A stretch of 64,000 nucleotides of DNA from Polynucleobacter wuianus (GCF_001659725.1 NZ_CP015922.1:1860001-1924000); one strand, 5' to 3'; counted from the stretch's first letter, positions 24,449 to 31,968 are shown. The notes: a model not told the origin generated them from the letters alone. Numbers and translations: made by a program.

Positions 24449-26755
24449 TTAAATTTCTTCTGCAGGTGCTACGTCAATCTTGGCAGCCTTACCAGGCAAC
24501 TTAGGGGCTTCAAAATTCAGCTGCACTTTGCCATCTTCATCGATATCAACGTCCACATGACCGCCCTGAGCCAACTTACCAAAGAGTAACTCATCAGCAA
24601 GCGCCTTACGAACGGTATCTTGAATAATACGTTGCATAGGACGTGCGCCCATCAATGGGTCAAAGCCATGCTTCGCTAGATGCGCACGCAATGCTGGACT
24701 GAAAGTGGCATCAACTTTCTTCTCATGCAACTGCTCTTCCAGCTGCATCAAGAACTTATCAACTACACGCATGATGATGGTTTCATCAAGTGCCTTGAAG
24801 GATACGATGGCATCTAAGCGATTGCGGAACTCAGGCGTAAAGAACTTCTTAATATCTGCCATCTCATCGCCAGACTCACGAGCATTGGTAAAGCCGATAG
24901 TCGACTTCTGCATCGCCTCAGCACCAGCATTGGTGGTCATGATGATGATCACATTACGGAAATCTGTCTTCCGGCCGTTGTTATCCGTCAAAGTGCCATG
25001 ATCCATCACTTGCAAGAGAATATTGAAAATGTCTGGGTGCGCTTTTTCAATTTCATCGAGCAAAAGCACGCAATGCGGCTTCTTATTAACAGCTTCAGTT
25101 AACAAGCCACCCTGATCAAATCCAACGTAGCCTGGAGGCGCACCAATTAAGCGGCTTACCGCGTGACGTTCCATGTACTCAGACATATCAAAGCGTAATA
25201 GCTCAATACCCAAGATATAGGCAAGCTGTTTAGCAACCTCAGTTTTACCAACACCAGTTGGGCCTGAGAACAAGAATGAACCAATTGGACGATCAATCTT
25301 GCCAAGACCAGCACGAGTCATCTTGATTGCACTTGCTAAAGCCTCAATAGCAGGGTCTTGACCAAATACCACGCTCTTAATATCACGATCCAAAGTTTGT
25401 AACTTGCTACGATCATCAACCGTGACGGATTGCGGTGGTATACGGGCAATCTTCGCCACGATTTCTTCGATCTCTGGGCGGCCAATCGTTTTCTTCTGCT
25501 TTGACTTTGGCAGAATACGTTGTGCAGCACCTGCCTCATCAATCACATCGATTGCTTTATCTGGCAAATGACGATCATTAATGTAACGAGCGGATAACTC
25601 TGCTGCTGCCACCAAGGCACCAGCGGCGTACTTCACACTGTGATGCTCTTCAAAACGAGATTTCAAGCCACGCAGAATTTGTACAGTCTGATCAACAGTT
25701 GGCTCCACCACATCCACCTTCTGGAAACGGCGTGATAAAGCAGCGTCTTTTTCAAAGATGCCACGGTATTCAGTAAAGGTAGTTGCACCAATACATTTGA
25801 GCTGGCCGTTGGATAAGGCAGGCTTTAATAAATTACTGGCATCCAATGTTCCACCAGATGCGGCACCAGCTCCAATTAAGGTGTGAATCTCATCAATAAA
25901 TAAAACGCCATGGGCATGATCTTTTAATGACTTGAGAACACTCTTGAGGCGCTGCTCAAAGTCACCGCGATATTTGGTACCAGCTAACAACGCGCCCATA
26001 TCTAAGGAATAGACAGTCGCATTAGCCAGAATGTCAGGGACATCCCCTTTAACAATTCTCCAAGCTAGGCCTTCGGCAATCGCAGTCTTACCTACGCCAG
26101 CCTCACCAACCAACAATGGGTTGTTCTTGCGGCGGCGGCAAAGCACTTGAATCACGCGCTCTACTTCACTCTCACGACCGATCAATGGATCGATCTTGCC
26201 TTGGCGAGCCATGGCATTGAGGTTCTGGGTGTACTGATCTAATGGACTTTCCTTACCTGAAGATGCTGCTTCTTCAGTTTCTTGGGTAGTATCCGCCGGT
26301 TTTACATGTTCAGTTTGATCTTTACGCACACCGTGACTAATAAAGTTCACAACATCTAAGCGTGTCACACCTTGCTGTTGCAAGAAGTACACCGCATGCG
26401 AATCTTTTTCGCCAAAGATTGCTACCAAGACATTGGCACCAGTCACTTCTTTCTTACCATTAGATGTCGATTGAACGTGCATGATGGCGCGTTGAATCAC
26501 ACGCTGAAATCCTAGCGTTGGTTGTGTATCGACTTCATCATTGCCAGGCACTACTGGTGTGTTGTCGTTAATAAAGTTTTTGAGTTGCGCACGCAGCTCC
26601 GCAATATTGACTGCGCAAGCCTTCAGCACTTCAACCGCCGTAGCGTTATCGAGCAAGGCTGCCAGCAAATGCTCTACGGTAATAAATTCATGTCTTGATG
26701 CCCTTGCGTCAACAAACGCCATATGCAAACTTACTTCTAGTTCTTGGGCAATCAT
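24449..26755 (-). CDS. clpA: ATP-dependent Clp protease ATP-binding subunit ClpA
   Basis: Hsp100 unfoldase of 768 residues that feeds substrates to ClpP. An N domain (MIAQELEVSLHMAFVDARASRHEFITVEHLL) docks ClpS. Two AAA+ modules follow, with Walker A GEAGVGKTAIAEGLA and GPTGVGKTEVAKQLA. The IGL/IGF-type ClpP loop appears as STIGFTNA. No middle coiled-coil domain is present, separating it from ClpB. The start is the ATG at 26755, overlapping the clpS stop as ATGA; the frame is open six codons further upstream. Confidence 0.96.
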   Translation of the reverse strand: MIAQELEVSLHMAFVDARASRHEFITVEHLLAALLDNATAVEVLKACAVNIAELRAQLKNFINDNTPVVPGNDEVDTQPTLGFQRVIQRAIMHVQSTSNGKKEVTGANVLVAIFGEKDSHAVYFLQQQGVTRLDVVNFISHGVRKDQTEHVKPADTTQETEEAASSGKESPLDQYTQNLNAMARQGKIDPLIGRESEVERVIQVLCRRRKNNPLLVGEAGVGKTAIAEGLAWRIVKGDVPDILANATVYSLDMGALLAGTKYRGDFEQRLKSVLKSLKDHAHGVLFIDEIHTLIGAGAASGGTLDASNLLKPALSNGQLKCIGATTFTEYRGIFEKDAALSRRFQKVDVVEPTVDQTVQILRGLKSRFEEHHSVKYAAGALVAAAELSARYINDRHLPDKAIDVIDEAGAAQRILPKSKQKKTIGRPEIEEIVAKIARIPPQSVTVDDRSKLQTLDRDIKSVVFGQDPAIEALASAIKMTRAGLGKIDRPIGSFLFSGPTGVGKTEVAKQLAYILGIELLRFDMSEYMERHAVSRLIGAPPGYVGFDQGGLLTEAVNKKPHCVLLLDEIEKAHPDIFNILLQVMDHGTLTDNNGRKTDFRNVIIIMTTNAGAEAMQKSTIGFTNARESGDEMADIKKFFTPEFRNRLDAIVSFKALDETIIMRVVDKFLMQLEEQLHEKKVDATFSPALRAHLAKHGFDPLMGARPMQRIIQDTVRKALADELLFGKLAQGGHVDVDIDEDGKVQLNFEAPKLPGKAAKIDVAPAEEI

Positions 26756-27117
26756 GCTTCCTCCATAGTGCACTGTAGTGGGTGACCCGCTTCACGGGAT
26801 AATTCAATAACTTGATGCACCTTGGTTGCCGCAACGTCACGAGTGAAGATTCCGCAAACGCCTTTACCAACCAAATGAACCTGCAACATGATGCGCGTTG
26901 CTGTTTCGTGGTCCTTATTAAAATACTCCTGAATGACCATCACCACAAATTCCATTGGCGTGTAATCGTCATTTAGTAATAAAACTTTATACATTGATGG
27001 AGCCTTAACTTGCTCGACCTGTTTTTCGAGAAGAAGGGTGTCCTCAACGTAGGGATTGGCGGGGACGCCAGTAGTGGGATTTTTGGGTGTGCGGCTCATG
27101 AGAAACATTCTAAACAC
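26752..27117 (-). CDS. clpS: ATP-dependent Clp protease adaptor protein ClpS
   Basis: Adaptor that delivers N-degron substrates to ClpA. Up to 121 residues, with the conserved core YKVLLLNDDYTPMEFVVMVIQEYF, which includes the N-degron pocket and the Asn-Asp-Asp-Tyr-Thr motif, then the VHLVGKGVCGIFTRDVAATKV helix. Alternative Met starts at 27108 and 27099 exist; the last (MSRTPKNPTT) looks closest to the family. It is coupled to clpA by a 4-base overlap, the canonical clpS-clpA operon. Confidence 0.95.
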   Translation of the reverse strand: MFRMFLMSRTPKNPTTGVPANPYVEDTLLLEKQVEQVKAPSMYKVLLLNDDYTPMEFVVMVIQEYFNKDHETATRIMLQVHLVGKGVCGIFTRDVAATKVHQVIELSREAGHPLQCTMEEA

Positions 27118-27384
27118 AGATATCTAAACTTGATTTAAGGAGGGTCTTGTTGTGAAAACCCCTCAAAAACCCCTCTTTAACCCATATTGGGGCATTTTTT
27201 GATAAAAAAAGGGGTAATTACTGGGGGGTATGTACATATAACTCCTTGACACCCCTACAAAAAGGGCAAACAATCGGGGGGTAGACTTCAAAAGAGGTTC
27301 TATTTAGGCGTGTTGTGGATTGAGACTGATTAAAAAGTATTTACCCTCATCACGGTTGTTTTAAGTTTATGTAATGGAGTTCGC
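27118..27384. other. Divergent clpS/csp intergenic region, largest gap in the window
   Basis: About 267 bases with no open gene. It holds a plus-strand promoter candidate for the cold-shock gene and its leader. The clpS side is full of C/G runs: a direct repeat AAAACCCCTC at 27155 and 27166, and an imperfect inverted repeat ACCCCTCTTT (27169-27178) with AAAAAGGGGT (27206-27215) around a smaller CCCA/TGGG hairpin (27181-27191). These could form structure in the clpS leader. No clear sigma-32 promoter for clpS was found. Confidence 0.6.
27246..27274 (+). promoter_or_regulatory. Candidate sigma-70 promoter of the cold-shock gene
   Basis: TTGACA (27246-27251) is a perfect -35. AACAAT (27269-27274) after 17 bases matches four of six -10 positions. 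Transcription would start near 27281, giving a leader of roughly 100 bases before the ATG at 27385, a length typical of cspA-family mRNAs. Confidence 0.55.
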
Positions 27385-27588
27385 ATGGCGACCGGAATTG
27401 TTAAGTGGTTCAATGATGCAAAAGGTTTTGGCTTTATCAAACCTGATGATGGTGAAGAAGAGTTGTTCGCGCATTTCAGCGCAATTACTATGCCTGGGTT
27501 CAAAACCCTTAAGGAAAACCAAAAGGTAACGTTTGACATTACCCAAGGCCCTAAAGGCAAGCAAGCTACCAATATCCAAGCGGCTTAA
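27385..27588 (+). CDS. Cold-shock protein of the CspA family
   Basis: Single cold-shock domain of 67 residues binding single-stranded RNA and DNA. MATGIVKWFNDAKGFGFIKPDDG holds RNP1 (KGFGFI), and ELFAHFSAI is RNP2 (commonly VFVHFS or LFVHFS). It is monocistronic: its own promoter and long leader lie upstream, GGAG sits 6 bases before the ATG, and a strong terminator follows. Whether it is cold-induced or constitutive (CspC/E-like) cannot be told from the protein. Confidence 0.95.
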   Translation: MATGIVKWFNDAKGFGFIKPDDGEEELFAHFSAITMPGFKTLKENQKVTFDITQGPKGKQATNIQAA

Positions 27589-27610
27589 TAGTCCTTAGAT
27601 CATTATGGAA

Positions 27611-27639
27611 AACCCAGGATTCGTTCCTGGGTTTTTTTT
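27611..27639 (+). terminator. Terminator of the cold-shock gene
   Basis: AACCCAGGA (27611-27619) and TCCTGGGTT (27625-27633) form a perfect 9-bp stem with a 5-base loop, followed by an uninterrupted T-run (eight T counting the stem end). Confidence 0.93.
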
Positions 27640-27671
27640 CGTCTGCAATTTGCCTCACTTAAAATCTTCAC

Positions 27672-28133
27672 ATGCATAAATTTATAAAAATAATTTCCAA
27701 GCTATTTGCGACCACCCTTCTACTTAGCCCCGTTATTGCATGGGCTCAAGTCAATATTGGATTGCCTATCATTGAGTTAAAGACAGGGATCTACCGGATA
27801 CAAGCAGAGTTAGCCGATACCCCCAAAGCAAGAGAAGTTGGCCTCATGAATCGCACAAGCATGCCAAGCAATTCTGGAATGCTGTTTGTCTTTGAACAAA
27901 AAGCTGGTCATTGCTTCTGGATGAACAACACCAAGATCCCACTATCCATTGCATTCATTGCAGATGATGGCAAGATTGTGAACATTGAAGAGATGCAAGC
28001 TGAGACCACTAATAATCACTGCCCCAAGGCTGCAGTTCGCTACGCCTTAGAGATGAACAAACAATGGTTCTCAGATAGAGTGATTGTGCCGGGTAGTGTA
28101 ATTAGTGGATTACCAAGGCGGGAATTACCTTGA
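27672..28133 (+). CDS. DUF192 family protein with signal peptide
   Basis: Secreted or periplasmic protein of 153 residues. The N-terminal MHKFIKIISKLFATTLLLSP is a signal peptide with likely cleavage after AWA. The mature domain is DUF192: ELADTPKAREVGLMNRTSMPSNSGMLFVFE, then HCFWMNNTKIPLSIAFIADDGKIV and a C-terminal YALEMNKQWF segment. The family is widespread but its function is unknown. It ends one base before the convergent alpha/beta hydrolase stop codon, with no terminator visible between them. Confidence 0.85.
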   Translation: MHKFIKIISKLFATTLLLSPVIAWAQVNIGLPIIELKTGIYRIQAELADTPKAREVGLMNRTSMPSNSGMLFVFEQKAGHCFWMNNTKIPLSIAFIADDGKIVNIEEMQAETTNNHCPKAAVRYALEMNKQWFSDRVIVPGSVISGLPRRELP

Positions 28134-28134
28134 A

Positions 28135-28875
28135 CTAGTTCTTCAATATGAACTGGGCAGCGGCTTTAATGAACTCCTGCTCTTTTTGATTGAAGCCGTG
28201 ATATGCCCTTGAGCCACAAACATCACCTTCGCTAATTCCGCCATCAATCTGAATAAATTGTGAGCTTAATTTTTTTGGACGACTTTCAATAATTCGCTCG
28301 GAAGAGGCTAATGGCGTAGATGCGCATCCATCATCTATGTGATGAATTGCTAGCACTGGCACTGTGATATCCGAATCTACTGTGGCTGACCTATAGGTAC
28401 CAGCAACAATTACCCCAGCAATCAAATTTTCTTTTTCTTTGCCGCCATTAACAAATTCAGTAACACTCACAGTGCCCATACTGTGACCAAATATCCATAC
28501 CGGTAGATTGAATTTTTCCTTGTAATAAGTCACTACATTCAAAATTCTTTGTTGATGATCCCGGATAGATCGAGAATTACGCATACCTGCACCGAGGTCG
28601 TAAGGGGTATCCACCAATACAGAATCAATCCCGTATTGAGCCCAGAGATCCTTAGACCTGACAAAGGTATGGCCGTTGGTCGTTGAGCCATCATTCTGCA
28701 GTTTTAAGACGCCCCCGCCACCAGGAAACAACAAAACAACTGCCTTGGCATTTTTAACTGGGGTCAACAAAGTTCTAGTCGGAGCATCGTCTTTATAAGG
28801 AACATCAAATACCTGAGAATGCGCGACAGACGATACAAGCATCCCTATAGCAGCAACAATGTGATTGAATTTCAT
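28135..28875 (-). CDS. Secreted alpha/beta hydrolase
   Basis: Protein of 246 residues. A short signal peptide ends around AHS. The nucleophile elbow is GHSMGTVSV, the likely catalytic Asp is in IHHIDDGC, and the catalytic His in AYHGFNQKE near the C-terminus. VVLLFPGGGGVLKL supplies the oxyanion region. Fold and triad are clear; the substrate is unknown. Its start lies 41 bases from the left end of the insertion sequence, so upstream control has been replaced by IS sequence plus the remaining half of the ppnP terminator. Confidence 0.8.
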   Translation of the reverse strand: MKFNHIVAAIGMLVSSVAHSQVFDVPYKDDAPTRTLLTPVKNAKAVVLLFPGGGGVLKLQNDGSTTNGHTFVRSKDLWAQYGIDSVLVDTPYDLGAGMRNSRSIRDHQQRILNVVTYYKEKFNLPVWIFGHSMGTVSVTEFVNGGKEKENLIAGVIVAGTYRSATVDSDITVPVLAIHHIDDGCASTPLASSERIIESRPKKLSSQFIQIDGGISEGDVCGSRAYHGFNQKEQEFIKAAAQFILKN

Positions 28876-28907
28876 TTATGGATTCTTACATGGCGCAAAA
28901 TAAAAAA

Positions 28908-28916
28908 CCACCCGAA
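28908..28916 (-). terminator. Distal half of the IS-split ppnP terminator
   Basis: CCACC (28908-28912), the loop copy CGAA (28913-28916) and the A6 run at 28902-28907 are the 3' arm, loop and U-run of a terminator read on the minus strand. The matching arm GGTGG lies at 30363-30367 beyond the insertion sequence, so the hairpin cannot form normally now. Confidence 0.8.
28913..28916. repeat. Target site duplication CGAA, left copy
   Basis: CGAA lies directly outside the left inverted repeat and is matched by CGAA at 30359-30362 outside the right one. A 4-base duplication fits the 3 to 5 bases made by IS3-family elements. Confidence 0.88.
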
Positions 28917-28941
28917 TGAACTGACCCCCAAAAGTTGGACA
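28917..28941. repeat. Left terminal inverted repeat of the IS
   Basis: Begins TGAACTGACCCCC and ends GTTGGACA; 25 bases, perfectly complementary to 30334-30358. Confidence 0.93.
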
Positions 28942-28947
28942 GTTTAG

Positions 28948-29790
28948 TTAGGTTACCAGAAGGGATTGAGTTCGGTATTGCACCGGACTTAATCCCTTTA
29001 GTTTTTGTTTGATTCGATCATGGTTGTAGTAGTGGATATATTCATGTAGCCCCTGCTTAAATGATTCGATCGTCTCAAACTTCTCTTGGTAGAAGAACTC
29101 GCTTTTCATGATCCCAAACCAGTTTTCCATGACGGCATTATCTAAGCAATTGCCTTTTCTGGACATGCTTTGGGTAAGGCCTTGTTCTTTTAAAGCCTCC
29201 TGATAAAACCCCATCTGATATTGCCAGCCCTGGTCTGAGTGCAGCATGGGTTTATCTTTTGGTTTTAGTTGCTTAAAAGCCTGTTGGAGCATTTGCATCA
29301 CCATGCTGATCTGAGGACGATCTGTGATCGTATAAGAGATGATCTCTTGGTTATACAGATCTAAGATTGGTGAGAGGTAGACCTTCTCACCCTTTATATT
29401 GAACTCCGTGACATCAGTTACCCACTTCTGATTAGGCCTACTTGCTCCAAAGTTACGCTCTAGTAAATTGGGGGCCACCTTACCAAGGGCTCCCTTGTAA
29501 GACTGATAGCGTTTAGGTCTGACAGTCGACTTGATCCCCAGCTGAGCCATCAGTTTTTGTACGGTCTTGTGATTGAGGTAGCAGCTCTGGGAGCTAAGCG
29601 CTGTCTGCACCCGGCGATAGCCATAGCGACCTTTATGGGCATGGAAGATGGTCTTGATCTGCATCTTGGTGTCGAGATAAGGATCTGGTTTAAAGCTGGC
29701 ATTAACCCAGTAGTAATACACACTCCTAGGTATTCCAACTACTGTCAAGATCACTTGTAGTGGATAACTCCGCTTTAACTCAGCAATCAC
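28948..29790 (-). CDS. IS3-family transposase OrfB (DDE integrase catalytic subunit)
   Basis: Catalytic part of the transposase, 280 residues. An HTH_21-like region (HKGRYGYRRVQTAL) precedes the rve integrase core. The DDE triad is Asp126 in WVTDVTEF, Asp186 in LHSDQGWQYQ and Glu222 in DNAVMENWFG, with 35 residues between the last two (DD35E). The C-terminal YIHYYNHDRIKQKLKGLSPVQYR is typical. It begins with GTG overlapping the orfA stop as GTGA, and lies in the -1 frame relative to orfA. Confidence 0.95.
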   Translation of the reverse strand: MIAELKRSYPLQVILTVVGIPRSVYYYWVNASFKPDPYLDTKMQIKTIFHAHKGRYGYRRVQTALSSQSCYLNHKTVQKLMAQLGIKSTVRPKRYQSYKGALGKVAPNLLERNFGASRPNQKWVTDVTEFNIKGEKVYLSPILDLYNQEIISYTITDRPQISMVMQMLQQAFKQLKPKDKPMLHSDQGWQYQMGFYQEALKEQGLTQSMSRKGNCLDNAVMENWFGIMKSEFFYQEKFETIESFKQGLHEYIHYYNHDRIKQKLKGLSPVQYRTQSLLVT

Positions 29791-30305
29791 TTGGACTTGT
29801 TCTTGCTTGCCAAGTGCTTTTGCTGGGCTAAGGCCTCTAACTTTTTTAGATAAGCGTTCTCCACTTCTAAATACTGCGCTTTGCGCAGTAACTCGTCATG
29901 TGTCAGCTCAGAAGATGGCCTAGCTAGTAGCGCTGCAATCTCACTTTGTTTTGGCATGGGCGGTCGTCCCTTGGGTTTGGATTGCAAGGCTGCAATACCA
30001 CCTTCATTGTAGAGTTTTTGCCACATCCAAACCGTGCTTGGAGAAGGGATATTGAAGTGGGCAGCTGCGTAATGAAGGGAGACTTGGTACAAGTCGATGT
30101 ATTGCAGGACTTGCATTTTGAACGACGCAGTATGGCGCACAGGCTTTGGGTTAAGCCCAGCAATGCCATGGAGCCGATGGGCTAAAATCCAATTACGGAC
30201 CTGAGCATGACTAATCTTAAATAGATGGGCAACCCGCTTGAGGCCACCAGACTTTAAAAACTCCTTAACTACCTTTAGTTTGAACTGCTTACTGTATTTG
30301 CTCAT
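29787..30305 (-). CDS. IS3-family transposase OrfA (DNA-binding subunit)
   Basis: Protein of 172 residues with two helix-turn-helix segments: KVVKEFLKSGGLKRVAHLFKISHAQVRNWI and HYAAAHFNIPSPSTVWMWQKLYNEGG. A C-terminal leucine-rich coiled coil (LLRKAQYLEVENAYLKKLEAL) likely mediates multimerisation. The size is that of IS150 InsA-type proteins. In this family OrfA alone regulates transposition, and an OrfA-OrfB fusion made by -1 frameshifting is the transposase. It is intact. Confidence 0.93.
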   Translation of the reverse strand: MSKYSKQFKLKVVKEFLKSGGLKRVAHLFKISHAQVRNWILAHRLHGIAGLNPKPVRHTASFKMQVLQYIDLYQVSLHYAAAHFNIPSPSTVWMWQKLYNEGGIAALQSKPKGRPPMPKQSEIAALLARPSSELTHDELLRKAQYLEVENAYLKKLEALAQQKHLASKNKSK

Positions 30306-30322
30306 AAAACAAAACCCCCTTG

Positions 30323-30341
30323 GTTGGACTTGATGTCCAAC
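30323..30341 (-). other. Hairpin at the right end of the IS, upstream of orfA
   Basis: GTTGGAC (30323-30329) and GTCCAAC (30335-30341) form a 7-bp stem with a 5-base loop, extendable past a small internal loop by ACCCCC (30314-30319) with GGGGGT (30346-30351). It overlaps the inverted repeat and lies just ahead of orfA. In transcripts entering from ppnP it would fold near the orfA ribosome binding site. Confidence 0.7.
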
Positions 30342-30358
30342 TTTTGGGGGTCAGTTCA
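30334..30358. repeat. Right terminal inverted repeat of the IS
   Basis: Begins TGTCCAAC and ends GGTCAGTTCA; 25 bases, perfectly complementary to 28917-28941. It is followed by the CGAA duplication at 30359-30362. Confidence 0.93.
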
Positions 30359-30362
30359 CGAA
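30359..30362. repeat. Target site duplication CGAA, right copy
   Basis: Matches 28913-28916. On the minus strand it reads TTCG, the tetraloop of the original terminator. Confidence 0.88.
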
Positions 30363-30367
30363 GGTGG
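30363..30367 (-). terminator. Proximal half of the IS-split ppnP terminator
   Basis: GGTGG is the 5' arm (CCACC on the minus strand) of the hairpin whose other arm is at 28908-28912. It lies 22 bases after the ppnP stop. Without the IS and one CGAA copy the minus strand would read CCACC-TTCG-GGTGG-TTTTTT. Confidence 0.8.
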
Positions 30368-30389
30368 CTTTATTTAAAACATCATTTGC

Positions 30390-30695
30390 TTACTCAAAGT
30401 GGCAGACATAGTGCACTGGTTGCTCAGCACGAATAATGAAATAACCGCCCTTTTCCACTTCCCAACTTTGACCAGCATTGAACTCTTGCTCTGGGGCACC
30501 GTTAATGCTTACAAAAGCGTTGCCATCAACTACTTCCATGATTTCTTTGGTGCTGAGATCAAAGCGTAGAGTGCTTGGCAATACGACGCCAACAGACTTA
30601 CGCACGCCGTTTGGCAGGGTTACGGTATGTGAAACGCATTTGCCATCAAAAAATACATTGGCTTTTTTGCCGACTGAAACTTGATCAAATTGCAT
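30390..30695 (-). CDS. ppnP: Pyrimidine/purine nucleoside phosphorylase (PpnP/YaiE)
   Basis: Small cupin-fold enzyme of 101 residues from the DUF1255 family, which phosphorolyses several nucleosides in E. coli. MQFDQVSVGKKANVFFDGKC, GVRKSVGVVLPSTLRF and the closing EKGGYFIIRAEQPVHYVCHFE match the family over its full length. The frame is open upstream into argG, but the family starts at the ATG at 30695. It is 40 bases downstream of argG on the same strand and may share its transcript. Its terminator is interrupted by the IS. Confidence 0.88.
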   Translation of the reverse strand: MQFDQVSVGKKANVFFDGKCVSHTVTLPNGVRKSVGVVLPSTLRFDLSTKEIMEVVDGNAFVSINGAPEQEFNAGQSWEVEKGGYFIIRAEQPVHYVCHFE

Positions 30696-30735
30696 CTGAT
30701 TTCTTTCTATTTCGTTTGGTTCTGTTAAGTTCTGA

Positions 30736-31968
30736 TTATTTCTTTGCGCGCTTACGCTTTGCAGTTTCAGCAATCCGCATACGCAATGCATTGAGCTTGA
30801 TGAATCCACCAGCATCAGCCTGGTTATAGGCACCACCATCATCATCAAAGGTTGCAATGTTTTGATCAAACAAAGTATTTGCTGAGTCACGTGAAATCAC
30901 GGATAAAGAACCTTTATAAAGCTTGAGGCGCACTACACCATTAACCATCTGTTGGGTGTGATCTATCAAGGTTTGCAGCGCAAGACGCTCTGGAGACCAC
31001 CATAAGCCGTTGTAGATTAAGCTAGCGTAGCGTGGCATCAGATCATCTTTCAGATGAGCCACTTCGCGATCGAGAGTAATGCTCTCAATACCGCGGTGTG
31101 CCTTCAAAAGAATCGTGCCACCAGGGGTTTCGTAACAGCCGCGACTCTTCATACCAACAAAACGGTTTTCGACTAAGTCGAGACGACCAATACCATGCTT
31201 ACCACCAACACGATTGAGCTCAGCCAACAACTCATGTGGCTTGTAGGCTTTGCCATCAATTGCTACCGGATCACCAGCCTTGAATTCAATTTCAATAATT
31301 TCTGGAGCATCGGGAGCCTTCTCTGGAGACACTGTCCAACGCCACATTGACTCTTCAGCCTCAGCGTTTGGATTCTCAAGATGGCGACCTTCATAGCTAA
31401 TATGCAACAAGTTGGCATCCATAGAATACGGTGAGCCGCCTTGCTTATGCTTCATCTCGACTGGAATACCATGCTTTTCAGCGTAGGCCATTAACTTCTC
31501 GCGTGAGAGGAGGTCCCATTCACGCCATGGAGCAATTACTTTAATTCCTGGCTCAAGCGCGTAATAACCCAACTCGAAACGAACCTGGTCATTACCTTTG
31601 CCAGTAGCGCCGTGAGATACCGAGTCAGCACCTATCAAACGGGCGATTTCAATTTGACGTTTCGCGATCAATGGGCGTGCAATTGAAGTGCCTAAAAGAT
31701 ATTCGCCTTCGTAAATGGTGTTGGCGCGGAACATGGGAAAAACAAAGTCGCGCACAAACTCTTCACGCAAATCATCAATAAAAATATTTTCTGGCTTGAT
31801 GCCAAACTGTAAAGCTTTAGCACGAGCTGGCTCGAGTTCTTCACCCTGACCTAAGTCAGCAGTAAAAGTAACAATCTCACAACCATAGGTATCTTGAAGC
31901 CACTTCAAGATCACGCTAGTGTCGAGCCCACCAGAATAGGCTAGTACGGCTTTTTTAATATCAGACAT
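30736..31968 (-). CDS. argG: Argininosuccinate synthase
   Basis: ATP-dependent ligase of 410 residues joining citrulline and aspartate. The N-terminal P-loop AYSGGLDTSVILKWL binds ATP; DLGQGEELEPARAKAL, SVSHGATGKGNDQVRFE and EGRHLENPNAEAEESMWRWT are family motifs. It follows argF by 67 bases on the same strand, giving an argF-argG unit for the last part of arginine synthesis except argH. The C-terminus is unusually basic (AKRKRAKK). Confidence 0.97.
   Translation of the reverse strand: MSDIKKAVLAYSGGLDTSVILKWLQDTYGCEIVTFTADLGQGEELEPARAKALQFGIKPENIFIDDLREEFVRDFVFPMFRANTIYEGEYLLGTSIARPLIAKRQIEIARLIGADSVSHGATGKGNDQVRFELGYYALEPGIKVIAPWREWDLLSREKLMAYAEKHGIPVEMKHKQGGSPYSMDANLLHISYEGRHLENPNAEAEESMWRWTVSPEKAPDAPEIIEIEFKAGDPVAIDGKAYKPHELLAELNRVGGKHGIGRLDLVENRFVGMKSRGCYETPGGTILLKAHRGIESITLDREVAHLKDDLMPRYASLIYNGLWWSPERLALQTLIDHTQQMVNGVVRLKLYKGSLSVISRDSANTLFDQNIATFDDDGGAYNQADAGGFIKLNALRMRIAETAKRKRAKK

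Larger units (their letters stand above)
28917..30358 (-). mobile_element. Complete IS3-family insertion sequence, IS150 group
   Basis: Element of 1442 bases bounded by perfect 25-bp inverted repeats and a 4-bp target duplication. It carries orfA (172 residues) and orfB (280 residues) in the classic overlapping arrangement. Length, OrfA size and end sequence (TGAACTG...GTTGGAC) closely resemble IS150. Both genes are intact, so it may be active. It is inserted in the loop of the ppnP terminator. Only one copy is in this window. Confidence 0.93.

Noticed and set aside
26756..27150. Sigma-32 promoter upstream of clpS
   Set aside because: Only poor partial matches (TTTGAG or CCCTCC-like) at wrong spacing were seen.
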